A stretch of DNA of 35,073 bases from an uncultured Bacteriovorax sp. (GCA_946480715.1 CAMLKK010000029.1:1-35073), one strand, 5' to 3'. Numbered from the stretch's first letter, positions 1-8,303 are shown. The notes: a model not told the origin generated them from the letters alone. A program made the numbers and translations.

Positions 1-53
1 GAACGCAGATTACTTACCTTGATAAAAAATTAAGTAAACGGATTGTGCTATGA
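1..53 (+). CDS. Possible 3' end of an upstream gene
   Basis: Frame 3 is open from the window edge to a TGA at 51-53 and reads TQITYLDKKLSKRIVL, which is hydrophilic and protein-like. The TGA overlaps an ATG at 50 that opens only a six-codon frame. The other two frames close at 20-22 and 31-33. With so few residues neither the family nor the reality of the gene can be settled; it is listed because it would place the following small genes downstream of another gene. Confidence 0.3.
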   Translation, partial: TQITYLDKKLSKRIVL

Positions 54-92
54 AGCTTGCCACTAAGTAAAGAGGTGAGTCACAATGAACGA

Positions 93-380
93 ATGAAAAA
101 TATCAAATGCTTAACAATGCTTGTCGTGATGATTTTCACTTTATTTTCTTTAGAAACGCATGCTGCTTCTAAAAATAAAAAATCATCGAAACGTTCAACG
201 ATGTCGCGCAGCTCGAAAAAAAATAAAGGCATGTACGCGAAAAATAAAAAGACTAGACGTTATAAAAGAGTTAAAAACTCAGGTAACGGACCAGATTTAA
301 AAGCACTGACGACAGCGTCGCCATACACTGAAGATCTGTCCAATGGCGTAAATTCAGTTGAAACGAAACAAGGATTATAA
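93..380 (+). CDS. Small, very basic exported protein
   Basis: No family recognised. The ATG at 93 begins a classic Sec signal peptide (MKNIKCLTMLVVMIFTLFSL, cleavage probably after THA near residue 24). In-frame TTG (57) and GTG (75) lie upstream, but they would place a charged stretch before the signal. The purine-rich AGAGGTGAG at 71-79 is the best ribosome site, although it is spaced rather far. The mature protein is about 70 residues. Its first half is packed with Lys and Arg (about 17 in 37 residues, with Ser, Asn and Tyr) and its tail is neutral. Such composition fits binding to polyanions such as DNA, lipopolysaccharide or cell wall, but this is inference. The next gene starts 3 nt downstream, so the two are probably co-transcribed. 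Confidence 0.7.
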   Translation: MKNIKCLTMLVVMIFTLFSLETHAASKNKKSSKRSTMSRSSKKNKGMYAKNKKTRRYKRVKNSGNGPDLKALTTASPYTEDLSNGVNSVETKQGL

Positions 381-383
381 AAA

Positions 384-818
384 ATGAAAATGGCGTTCGC
401 ACTTTTAGTTTCTTCTTTCGTAACTTTTTCGGCATCTGCTGGAGTTCTTTCTTTTAAATGTGTTTCTGTTGAAGCTTCTGGCGTTCATAAATTCGACGCT
501 CGCGGGGCCGTGACTGTTGATGATTTCAACCAAGTTGAAGGTGTCATGACAGTTGTGACTCAAAAAGCTCAAGCAGAACATTCAGCTCAAACTTTTGATC
601 AGGTTAAAGTTGTTGGTCGTCTTCGTCACTTTGGCGCAGGTGAAATCTCAACTGAAGAATTCGATCAATTGATTCTTAAATCAGACAACGATTACATCAA
701 GACTTTAAATCTTCTTCTAAACTTCGAACCGAAAATTGCTTCACGCATTTTAACGATCGATAACTTCTCATACAGATCAAACTGTAAAATTGTAGAAAAT
801 TTTAGAAGTCCAAACTAA
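384..818 (+). CDS. Small exported protein of unknown function
   Basis: A 144-residue protein with a clear signal peptide (MKMAFALLVSSFVTFSASA, cleavage before GVLSF). The mature domain of about 125 residues looks like a compact alpha/beta fold, with alternating hydrophobic strands and two Cys (in FKCVS and SNCKI) that could form a disulfide in the periplasm. AGGA lies about nine bases before the ATG. It follows the basic exported protein by 3 nt and ends just before a strong bidirectional terminator, so the two genes form the end of a transcription unit. I do not recognise the family. Confidence 0.75.
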   Translation: MKMAFALLVSSFVTFSASAGVLSFKCVSVEASGVHKFDARGAVTVDDFNQVEGVMTVVTQKAQAEHSAQTFDQVKVVGRLRHFGAGEISTEEFDQLILKSDNDYIKTLNLLLNFEPKIASRILTIDNFSYRSNCKIVENFRSPN

Positions 819-830
819 TTAAAAAATTTG

Positions 831-853
831 AGGCCGCGAAAGCGGCCTTTTTT
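831..853. terminator. Bidirectional intrinsic terminator
   Basis: Perfect 7-bp GC-rich stem AGGCCGC/GCGGCCT with a GAAA tetraloop, followed by TTTTTT on the plus strand and preceded by an A run (821-826) that serves as the T run on the minus strand. It lies between two convergent genes and reaches the stop codon of the minus-strand gene at 852. Confidence 0.9.
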
Positions 854-1466
854 ATTTGAGCTCGAAGGCCGTTCGGCCACGAATTGTTCTTTCCACCATG
901 ACATCAAATACTGGTTCCATTTTATCTTTGATGCCTGATCCTTCGATGATATCGAGTGCATGCATGATGGCCTCATAGGTACACACGCCACTTTCGCGAT
1001 TGGCGGATTTTCGAAGACGATAATTTCCCACGATTCCATCAGGCAGTTTCACACACTGAATTCCGTGCAGAGATGGTTCGCGACGATATGTTTTCACGGC
1101 CTGAGACCATGTACCGTCAGGAACGATGAGATGAACAGGTTTTTTTAATGTCGCCACATACTCAGGTGTGAGTTCAATGGCGTCTTCATGAGGAAATAAA
1201 TAAAGCGGAATTTCTTCTTCTTTAATTTCTAATTCTTTAATGTCGAAAATTTTTCCTGGCAGACCACGCATGATGATTTTACATTTTTGCAGCATTAGGC
1301 GAGCGAGATTCGCTGTATTGCTCGTGAGATGTTTTTCACGATGGTGCATGATGATTGAAATTTGCGACTGTGTTGCTACCGGATGAATTTGATCGCAGAA
1401 ACACAAAGTTTCATTGATTCGGCAGCGTGGACATCTTTTATGAGCGGATGATCGACGTTTGTTCAT
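852..1466 (-). CDS. tapT: DTW-domain tRNA-uridine aminocarboxypropyltransferase (TapT/YfiP-like)
   Basis: DTW-domain proteins such as E. coli TapT (YfiP) transfer the 3-amino-3-carboxypropyl group of SAM to uridine 47 of tRNA, making acp3U. The 204-residue length is normal for the family. Seen here: an N-terminal zinc-type cluster (C12, C15, C22, C24 in RCPRCRINETLCFC) and the signature VPDGTWSQA at 116-124, in which the D-x-T-W motif names the family. C-terminal conserved elements include the RLRKSAN and CTYEAI stretches. The start overlaps the plsC stop by 4 nt (ATGA), so translation is probably coupled. The family assignment is firm; the exact tRNA position is by analogy. Confidence 0.88.
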   Translation of the reverse strand: MNKRRSSAHKRCPRCRINETLCFCDQIHPVATQSQISIIMHHREKHLTSNTANLARLMLQKCKIIMRGLPGKIFDIKELEIKEEEIPLYLFPHEDAIELTPEYVATLKKPVHLIVPDGTWSQAVKTYRREPSLHGIQCVKLPDGIVGNYRLRKSANRESGVCTYEAIMHALDIIEGSGIKDKMEPVFDVMVERTIRGRTAFELK

Positions 1467-2206
1467 TCGATTTCTTTTAAAGTTGAAAGCGAATTTTTCA
1501 CTTCGAGATCGAGTTTATCAATGGCGGTTTTCATGGCCGCATGAACACGCTCTTTAAGGTCGTTGGCATCTTCGATTTTTAATCCTTCAGTTGAAATGGC
1601 CGGGAGAACTTCAATGAGAATGACTCCCGAGTTCCACTTATTAAGTTTGATGTGGCCTAGATAATTGCTGATAGCGACGGGAACAATTGGAACTTGGGCC
1701 TTAATCGCAGTGATGAACGGACCTTTTTTGAAGGGAAGAAGGCCCCTACCCCTGGATCTCGTTCCTTCCGGCATAATCCAGACAGTAAGATTTTTTTCTC
1801 TTATAGCTTTGGCCGCTTGATCCATAGTTTCGAATGCACTTTTTTTATTTTTGCGGTCGATGAGAATATTTCCCGAGAGCCAATAGAATTGTCCAAAAAA
1901 AGGAATCCATAAAATAGATTTTTTTCCAATAGTGACTGTGCGTTCAGGAATCGTCATCGCACCTGGAAAGATGTCCATATTATCCTGATGATTACTTACA
2001 ACCACGCATGGTTGGTGCTTTTTAAATTCAGCGCGATTCCTGACAATCATTTTAAAGCCGAGAATTTTGCGCGAAAAAGCAATTAACCTTGCTGTGATAT
2101 GAATATTATTTGGATGAAAGGGACGTATAAGTCCGCAGAGAATTCCCGCCGTTGCCGATATAGCTATCCACGGAAGAATCAATAGTAGGCGAATGAGAAA
2201 AAGCAT
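1463..2206 (-). CDS. plsC: 1-acyl-sn-glycerol-3-phosphate acyltransferase
   Basis: PlsC-type enzymes add the second fatty acyl chain to lysophosphatidic acid to give phosphatidic acid at the inner membrane. The 247-residue protein has an N-terminal hydrophobic anchor (about 1-28), the catalytic NHxxxxD box as SNHQDNMD (H73, D78), the glycerol-phosphate-binding EGTR box (147-150) within MPEGTRSRGRG, and the VPIVPVAISN motif. AAGGA lies about seven bases before the ATG and overlaps the stop of the upstream recombinase (9-nt gap). The order is recombinase, plsC, tapT, a likely operon. Other lysophospholipid acyltransferases share these motifs, so substrate choice is inferred. Confidence 0.9.
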   Translation of the reverse strand: MLFLIRLLLILPWIAISATAGILCGLIRPFHPNNIHITARLIAFSRKILGFKMIVRNRAEFKKHQPCVVVSNHQDNMDIFPGAMTIPERTVTIGKKSILWIPFFGQFYWLSGNILIDRKNKKSAFETMDQAAKAIREKNLTVWIMPEGTRSRGRGLLPFKKGPFITAIKAQVPIVPVAISNYLGHIKLNKWNSGVILIEVLPAISTEGLKIEDANDLKERVHAAMKTAIDKLDLEVKNSLSTLKEIE

Positions 2207-2215
2207 TTTTAGTCC

Positions 2216-3238
2216 TTAGTGAAAGCGCTTCATTTTAAGGCCCAGGGTCGCCTTGTCAATGTAAGTTTGTGTGACTTTTGCGTCACTGTGATTGAGGTAA
2301 TCGCGAACGTAGAGTAAATCTTTTGATTTTATGTAGAGGTAAGTCGCACAGGCCTTACGAAAACTGTGGGGTGTGATGCCAAGGCCTGCGAGGCCTCCCC
2401 GATCAATCATTTTCATTATTTTGTTATAAATGGCCTTTAAGGAGTAAGGATTTCCCTCTTTGTTTTGAAATAGAAAATCAGTTTTAAAAGCTGTGTTTTG
2501 CAAATAATAATTTAGATTTTTGAAGATGAGTTCGTCTTTTTGGATTAAGAGTGTGTGAACCGAACCACCTTTACGAATAAATGTGAGAGTTCTTGTCGTC
2601 AAATTGAAATCCGAAATTTTTAAGTAACAAAGTTCACTCATACGAAGGCCGCCATAAAAAAGCAGATAGAGCATGAGGCGCTCATTCGTGCGATAAGTTT
2701 TTTCTGCTAAAACTTCGAATTGATCTTTCGTGATCATTTTAGTGGGAATGACATCGATGTCTTTTAATGTGATCGCGTGAATTTTACTCTTCACCGGATT
2801 TTTAGAAAAATGCGACGATGTATCTTCATGAGATTCTTTCAAATATTCAAAAAAATTTTTCAGACTCGATAAATGTCTTCTTCGAGAGCCCACACTTAAC
2901 GGTGTTTGATAAAATAGCAGAGATTTTTCTAATCGTTTTTTGAAAAAAGTTTTAAGCAGTACTAATTGAAACCAGACGACCATATTGACGGCGGCATTTT
3001 GATAAACATTTCCGCCTGCACTTAAAAATTCTTTATAACGGCCAATGGTTTCGCCGTTTACTTTTGAAATCGGAGTTTGATCAACATTTTTAAGCCACTG
3101 AAAAAATTTTAAGAGATCAGCGCGATAGTTGTTAATCGTGTGCGCAGATTTATTGAGACGGCTTAAATTTGTCAGGTATTTATCGAGAAGAACAATTTCT
3201 CGCGGTTGATTGTCTGAAGAATGTTGGATTAAATTCAC
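2216..3238 (-). CDS. Tyrosine site-specific recombinase (XerC/D-like)
   Basis: All six catalytic positions of tyrosine recombinases are present: R199 (GGLRMSEL), K223 (IRKGGS), H291 and R294 (HSFRKA), H317 (LNHSDA) and nucleophile Y326 (QTYI). The N-terminal SAM-like DNA-binding domain covers about 14-135. It contains an extra hydrophobic and basic segment at about 74-112 (VYQNAAVNMVVWFQ onward) that ordinary Xer proteins lack. The start is GTG with AAGGA directly abutting it, an awkward spacing. No ATG appears in frame until residue 86, so the true start is uncertain. No phage or integron genes lie nearby, and it heads a plsC-tapT operon, so it may be a resident Xer-type enzyme rather than a phage integrase. 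Confidence 0.88.
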   Translation of the reverse strand: MNLIQHSSDNQPREIVLLDKYLTNLSRLNKSAHTINNYRADLLKFFQWLKNVDQTPISKVNGETIGRYKEFLSAGGNVYQNAAVNMVVWFQLVLLKTFFKKRLEKSLLFYQTPLSVGSRRRHLSSLKNFFEYLKESHEDTSSHFSKNPVKSKIHAITLKDIDVIPTKMITKDQFEVLAEKTYRTNERLMLYLLFYGGLRMSELCYLKISDFNLTTRTLTFIRKGGSVHTLLIQKDELIFKNLNYYLQNTAFKTDFLFQNKEGNPYSLKAIYNKIMKMIDRGGLAGLGITPHSFRKACATYLYIKSKDLLYVRDYLNHSDAKVTQTYIDKATLGLKMKRFH

Positions 3239-3321
3239 TCCTTCTATTTTAGAGTCCCGATGTCCTATGTAAATGAGAAAATGCGTTTGAGTATTTCAAA
3301 AACTCTGCCGATTAAACGTCC

Positions 3322-3801
3322 ATGAAAACGATTTACACTCTATTTTTCTTTGTTTTATTCACTATGAGCTGTGGCAAAGACATGCTTCCTGAGCGAGTTG
3401 TTGCGTGCAATTCTGGATCGACATCAGAAAATTGCGACTGTTTCAAAGCAACCAATAAAGAAAGATTGAATAACAATCTTGAACCGATGGCCTTTTGTGA
3501 AGCTTGCGCTCGTATGTCGCAAGAACATGCTGATGATATGGCCGCCAATAATTTTTTCTCCCATGATCGACCAGCGGTCGGTGGAAAACCCGCCGAAACT
3601 TTTGTTCAAAGAGCATCTCGCTTTGGTGCGGGAATTTCCGGTGAAAACATCGCAAGTGGTGCAACCGGAAATAGCGCAGTTGTTTTATGGATGGGAAGTC
3701 CCGGTCATAAGGCGAATATTTTGAATCCAAGTCACAAGTCATTTGCGTGCGGTACTAAAAATGGTTATTCGGTACAAGTCTTTTCAGTGAGTGCCCAATA
3801 A
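3322..3801 (+). CDS. CAP/SCP-domain lipoprotein
   Basis: A 159-residue envelope protein with a lipoprotein signal peptide (lipobox TMSC, lipidated C17) and a CAP (cysteine-rich secretory/antigen 5/PR-1) domain. Seen: the opening helix TNKERLNNNLEPM, the helix SQEHADDMAANNFFSHDRP with the CAP His, GENIASG, and the second conserved His in GSPGHKANILNPSHKSFACG. Bacterial CAP proteins are secreted or surface proteins of varied and mostly unknown activity. No obvious Shine-Dalgarno precedes the ATG. Its TAA overlaps the apparent start of the next lipoprotein, suggesting translational coupling. Confidence 0.88.
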   Translation: MKTIYTLFFFVLFTMSCGKDMLPERVVACNSGSTSENCDCFKATNKERLNNNLEPMAFCEACARMSQEHADDMAANNFFSHDRPAVGGKPAETFVQRASRFGAGISGENIASGATGNSAVVLWMGSPGHKANILNPSHKSFACGTKNGYSVQVFSVSAQ

Positions 3802-4367
3802 AAAATCTAAAAAAATTTCCATTCACGATTTTAATCACGCTGATTGCATCTTGCGGCCAGATTAAGGACGCCAAAAAAATTGCGGCCGTCGTTTCAAATG
3901 ATCCAGCTAAAACTTCTCAGAACTCGGGCACAAGTGCAGTTGATACTTCAAACATCCCAAACGTCGGTCCCTACACGCCTGGTTCGTATTTTAAAATTTT
4001 AACCGAAGTTGAATCGGCCAAAGATACGCGGCTGTATCAGTTCCATTATTTTGGTGATGGAACTTTTAAAATTGAGCAAAAAAGCTTTCCAGGCGGCAAA
4101 ATGGAGAGTGGATTTTTCCATCTTTCAAAAGGTACTTACACAGAAGATAAGGCAACAGGAACCATCGTTCATACGGTGACGTCTGATAGCTGTGACGATC
4201 TTTCTGAACGTGTTGTGACGATTACTGGTGATGCTGGCGACCTCGTTAAAGTCTCGAGCAAAGGTCAGACGCTGCAACTCTACAGCGCACTTTCATGGTC
4301 CATTCCAAAAAGTTTTAGCAGTTCGATGGGTCCTGTGACTGAAGATCTCGGCTGCAAAAAATTCTAA
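3798..4367 (+). CDS. Lipoprotein with an apparent ATA start
   Basis: The frame opens after a TAA at 3756 and holds no ATG, GTG or TTG before a perfect lipoprotein signal peptide: KNLKKFPFTILITLIASCGQ (lipobox LIASC). The codon exactly where Met should stand is ATA at 3798, overlapping the TAA of the CAP gene as ATAA, with a GTGAG eight bases upstream. The first in-frame ATG (4101) would cut away the signal peptide and a third of the protein. The mature part has a Ser/Thr/Asn-rich linker and a beta-rich domain (PYTPGSYFKIL...FHYFGDGTFKIEQ...SWSIP) with Cys residues near the end. Either ATA is used, or the ATG has mutated or been misread. Family unknown. Confidence 0.68.
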   Translation: MKNLKKFPFTILITLIASCGQIKDAKKIAAVVSNDPAKTSQNSGTSAVDTSNIPNVGPYTPGSYFKILTEVESAKDTRLYQFHYFGDGTFKIEQKSFPGGKMESGFFHLSKGTYTEDKATGTIVHTVTSDSCDDLSERVVTITGDAGDLVKVSSKGQTLQLYSALSWSIPKSFSSSMGPVTEDLGCKKF

Positions 4368-4382
4368 AAAATCAGAAATAAT

Positions 4383-4414
4383 ACTTCCTATAATTTATAT
4401 TATAGGAAGTTTTA
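4383..4414 (+). terminator. Intrinsic terminator of the CAP-lipoprotein operon
   Basis: Perfect 12-bp inverted repeat ACTTCCTATAAT / ATTATAGGAAGT with a 4-nt loop, followed by TTTTA, starting 16 bases after the stop of the second lipoprotein gene. Confidence 0.85.
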
Positions 4415-4550
4415 TTAATTTAAGTTCATAAAATTGTTCAGAAATGTCGTAGTGGGCGGTTTTAAGCGAAAAAAATGTGATGCCCTAGTGGAATGGTGTC
4501 TTTTCTTCATAAAAAATTAAGAATCGTTCAGGTCGGGACGATAAAGCGGC

Positions 4551-7500
4551 ATGAATAAATGGATTTATGCTTTTTTACTCTCAAGTTTTTTATTGTCACA
4601 AGGTTGTATCTTCAGCTCGAACAAAGTGAAGGTCAATGTTCAGAAGAAAGCTGAAGTTGCCCGATCGGTACACTCGGTTTCTCTGATCAACAATCAGTTG
4701 ATCATTAATGGAAAAGGCCTCGATAAAATCACATCCTTAAAAATAAAGAACGATCAAACAACAGCAAATTTCACAGTTGTTTCTGCTGACGCCACTAAAA
4801 TTATCGCAAACGCAGCGAATGCAGTCGCCATTGGAGTTGGGCAGGCCTTCGAATTGGTTATATCGGGGGCGGAAGGCGCATCGACATTTGCCGTAACATT
4901 CACACTTGAAAATGGATCGATAACTGCTGCCCATCTTTCACCGATGGGAGCATCTGTTGGTCAAGTTCTAAAATACAATGGAAGTGCGTGGGTGCCATCG
5001 ACATTAACAGCATCACAGCTTTATATGGGAACGTGGAACGCGTACACAAACTCACCAGACCTTACTGCGACAACTCCACAATCAGGTGATTATTATATTA
5101 TCTCCACTGGAGGAACATTTGATTTAGGAACTGGCTCCGTTACTTATGATGCTGGTGATATGGTCATTTATAACGGTACTACTTGGGAAAAAATTTCAAA
5201 TTCAGCCATGACAGTAACTTCATTTAAAGGAAGAAATGGAATTGTTACACCGGCCGCGAATGACTACACTTGGGCACAAATTGATAAGTCCGCTTCTAAA
5301 CTGGAAAACATTGCTGACATTGATGTCGCTGGACGAGTTGATGGTCAAGTTTTGAAATGGAGTGCTGGAAGTTCGAAGTGGGTGGTCTCGAATGATGAAG
5401 AAGGTTCAGGAACGCCTACCGCTGGATCAGTAACGAATAATGAAATTTCCGGTACTGCTAATATTGCACAATCAAAAATCGCCAATCTCACAAGTGATCT
5501 GGCCAGCAAGCAGCCACTCATCACTGCAGCGGCAACAACGACTTACTACAGAGGTGATAAGACTTTTGTCACGCTTGATACAAGTGTTGTTCCAGAAAAT
5601 AGTAATCTTTATTTTAACAATGCACGCGCATTGGGAGCTACTCTGACTGGATTTTCAGTGGGAACAAATTCTTCTGTTGCAGCGACTGATTCAATCTTAG
5701 GTGCTTTTCAAAAAGTCCAAGCACAATTAAATGCAAAAGTGAGTGATGTGGGTGGGACAAGTTTAACTGGTCTCTCAACTACAACTAATGCAGCGATATC
5801 GGCCAGCGATACAGTTTTGTCCGGAATGGGAAAACTACAAAAACAAATTACAGATCTTGATTCTGCTAAATTAAATAAAACAGGCGGCACACTTTCAGTT
5901 GGAACAATAAATGGCGTTCCTGCACCGGTTAATGCTGATGATATTGTGAACAAAGCGTATGTTGATGCACTTACCGGAAGATGGTCTGCTGGAAGTGGCG
6001 GACATGCGGCCGACCTTTATTTTAATACAGGTTCAATTGGAATTGGACTTGCGACACCTCAAACGAAATTAGATGTCGCTGGGGCTGTTCGCATTGGATA
6101 TGATGCCACGTCTTGTTCGAGCATGATTGAAGGGGCCTTTCGATTTAATAGTACGACAAAACTTTTCGAAAAATGTAATGGCACTGTTTGGAGTTCGCAT
6201 GATGGTTTATCAGCGATACCCGCTTCAACAAGCTTAGTGATGTCAGCTTGTCCTGCAAGTTGGACTGACGTAGGCCCTTTTCGGTCAGGACCTACAACGC
6301 TTGGCCGCGTGTGTGAATCACCCGCTTCATTATCATTGTTGCCAGCATCGTCGAGTTTAATTATGGAGACATGTCCAGTTGGATGGACGAGAACTGGCAC
6401 TGCCGGTACTGTTGTTATTGCACTAGCGAGAAATAGTGCTCCTTATAGTATCTGTGAAAGCCCTGCTGCAAATATCCCACTTCCATCGGGGACAAGATTG
6501 GTCACTCTCTCATCATGTCCATCACCCTGGATTGATCTCAATACTACTCTTAAAGTTGGACCTACAACTCCAACATGTAATGCGCTTACTTGTAAATCAT
6601 GTGAAATACCCGGCCAGTTCATTGGAGTCTCTTCACTTCATGGTGGGAATGGAGGAACGACTGGACAGGGTGGTCCCATTACAATTGTGGCCGGAGTTGG
6701 AGGAACGACCTCTGGAAACGGTGGTGGAATTTCGGTTATCGCCGGTAATGCTACTGACGGAAACGGTGGCGGCATTGTCATCACTGCAGGTAGTGCAAGC
6801 ACAACAACAGCAACGATCAGACACGGTGGTGGAATATCGATGGCATCAGGTCAGGGAGTTGCTAATGGCAACGGAGGAAATATCTCGATCACTTCTGCCA
6901 TGGGGAATGGAACAGGAACAAATGGTTATATTTTATTAAATCCCACAACTGGCCATCATGTCGGTGTGGGTACAGCTTCGCCACAAGTGCTTCTTGATGT
7001 GAACGGACCTATACGTATCGGAACATCGTCTGCAACTTGTTCAAGCACAATTGCTGGTTCAATGCGATTTAATACACCGAACGTTGAATATTGTGATGGC
7101 ACTAACTGGACTGCTTTTTCCACAGGCGGGGGCAGCGGTGGTGCAGTTGTAAGTTCAGACATCACTGATGGTACAATTGTCGATGCAGACATTAATGCTT
7201 CAGCTGCAATCGCTCAATCGAAAATTGCCAATCTGACTACCGATTTGGCAGCTAAAGAACCGGCCATTACAGCTGGAACAACATCGCAATATTTAAAAGG
7301 TGATAAATCACTCGGAACATTCGTTGCCGATGTACTTGCATCTGCTTTGACAGGATTGTCTACAGCTACGAATGCCGTGATAACAGCAACGGACACTGTT
7401 TTATCGGGAATGGGAAAACTTCAAAAACAAATTACTGATTTAGGAACTTCAAAGTTAAACACAACGGGCGGAACACTTTCAGTTGGAACAATCAGTGGTG

Positions 7501-8303
7501 TGCCGACCCCGACCAATGCAGATGATGTCGCCAACAAAGGTTACGTTGATACATTTGGAAAATGGTCTAAAGATGCTAACGGTGTTTATTACGATTCAAA
7601 CAATGTTGGTATTGGCGACACTCCAAGTGGTAGTGCGAGACTTTATGTTGATGGTGAAACAAGAACAACAAGATCAGAAGGCGATGATGTTTTCAGATGG
7701 GCGATGGGAATTAACAGACAAAGATCTGGATCAACTGCACCGGCCTCAGGATTTGGTGCGGGGATTGGCTGGTACTTGGAAGGTTTTTCCAACTATTCAA
7801 CCGTGGGTGCTGGAGAAATTGGTGTTTTCTGGGAAAACAATCAAACAAACAATACGACTGATAGAGATACATCAATGAGTTTTTCCGTTCTGAAAAATGA
7901 TTCACTTGTTGAATCGATGCGACTCACGTCAGATGGAAAAGTTGGTGTGGGAACAAATGCTCCTCGTGCGGCGCTGGAAGTAAATGGTGCAATTGTATCA
8001 AAACCAGCAACCAACAACTCTACAAGTACAGTTAATTTTTTAACGGGTAATATTCAGTACACGACTGCTAACTGTGGTGCTTACCAATTAGATAATATGA
8101 AAGATGGAGCTACCTATACTTTCATTGTTCAAGGTGCGACATCGGCCATTTGTTCATTCACGGCCTATTCAGGTGAAGGAACTGGTGCTTTGACTGTTCA
8201 TCTTCCTACTGATCATGGTTCAACAGCAGCGAATAAACATACTGTTTATACTTTTTTAGTGGCGGGAACTCACGTCTATACAACTTGGATGTACGGTTAT
8301 TAA
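4551..8303 (+). CDS. Giant mosaic surface lipoprotein with tail-fibre-like repeats
   Basis: A 1250-residue predicted lipoprotein (lipobox LSQGC, C19). An N-terminal strand-rich region (about 35-120; SLINNQLIINGKGLDK) resembles an IPT/TIG-type or fibre-head module. Then come modules seen in phage tail fibres and bacterial adhesins: a YMGTWNAYTNSPDL box (about 160), FKGRNGIVTPAANDYTW (about 225), and duplicated IAQSKIANLT (304 and 886), GMGKLQKQITDL (about 424 and 953) and GGTLSVGTI (445 and 973) units. Four VGIGT-type repeats (495, 804, 1018, 1130) start collars such as TPQTKLDVAGAVRIG. Three CPxxW...CExP units lie at about 565-690 and a Gly-rich stretch at about 697-784. There is no S74 self-cleaving peptidase at the end. 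It is probably a trimeric surface fibre for attachment; this is inference. No clear ribosome site precedes the ATG. Confidence 0.85.
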   Translation: MNKWIYAFLLSSFLLSQGCIFSSNKVKVNVQKKAEVARSVHSVSLINNQLIINGKGLDKITSLKIKNDQTTANFTVVSADATKIIANAANAVAIGVGQAFELVISGAEGASTFAVTFTLENGSITAAHLSPMGASVGQVLKYNGSAWVPSTLTASQLYMGTWNAYTNSPDLTATTPQSGDYYIISTGGTFDLGTGSVTYDAGDMVIYNGTTWEKISNSAMTVTSFKGRNGIVTPAANDYTWAQIDKSASKLENIADIDVAGRVDGQVLKWSAGSSKWVVSNDEEGSGTPTAGSVTNNEISGTANIAQSKIANLTSDLASKQPLITAAATTTYYRGDKTFVTLDTSVVPENSNLYFNNARALGATLTGFSVGTNSSVAATDSILGAFQKVQAQLNAKVSDVGGTSLTGLSTTTNAAISASDTVLSGMGKLQKQITDLDSAKLNKTGGTLSVGTINGVPAPVNADDIVNKAYVDALTGRWSAGSGGHAADLYFNTGSIGIGLATPQTKLDVAGAVRIGYDATSCSSMIEGAFRFNSTTKLFEKCNGTVWSSHDGLSAIPASTSLVMSACPASWTDVGPFRSGPTTLGRVCESPASLSLLPASSSLIMETCPVGWTRTGTAGTVVIALARNSAPYSICESPAANIPLPSGTRLVTLSSCPSPWIDLNTTLKVGPTTPTCNALTCKSCEIPGQFIGVSSLHGGNGGTTGQGGPITIVAGVGGTTSGNGGGISVIAGNATDGNGGGIVITAGSASTTTATIRHGGGISMASGQGVANGNGGNISITSAMGNGTGTNGYILLNPTTGHHVGVGTASPQVLLDVNGPIRIGTSSATCSSTIAGSMRFNTPNVEYCDGTNWTAFSTGGGSGGAVVSSDITDGTIVDADINASAAIAQSKIANLTTDLAAKEPAITAGTTSQYLKGDKSLGTFVADVLASALTGLSTATNAVITATDTVLSGMGKLQKQITDLGTSKLNTTGGTLSVGTISGVPTPTNADDVANKGYVDTFGKWSKDANGVYYDSNNVGIGDTPSGSARLYVDGETRTTRSEGDDVFRWAMGINRQRSGSTAPASGFGAGIGWYLEGFSNYSTVGAGEIGVFWENNQTNNTTDRDTSMSFSVLKNDSLVESMRLTSDGKVGVGTNAPRAALEVNGAIVSKPATNNSTSTVNFLTGNIQYTTANCGAYQLDNMKDGATYTFIVQGATSAICSFTAYSGEGTGALTVHLPTDHGSTAANKHTVYTFLVAGTHVYTTWMYGY

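Noticed and set aside
3424..3742. Minus-strand open frames opposite the CAP gene
   Set aside because: The plus frame carries a lipobox and the conserved CAP motifs; the antisense frames have no family features.
4101..4367. Separate 88-residue gene starting at the ATG 4101
   Set aside because: The frame continues upstream through a lipoprotein signal peptide; 4101 is an internal Met.
4505..4550. Flagellar-type sigma28 promoter (GACGATAA) before the giant lipoprotein
   Set aside because: No TAAA box at the required spacing, and the element is too close to the ATG.
6633..6939. Alternative-frame proteins in the Gly-rich part of the giant lipoprotein
   Set aside because: Repeat-rich coding DNA keeps other frames open; no start signals or plausible protein composition.
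4551..8303. Prophage tail-fibre gene
   Set aside because: The protein begins with a lipobox, and no capsid, tail, terminase or lysis genes surround it.
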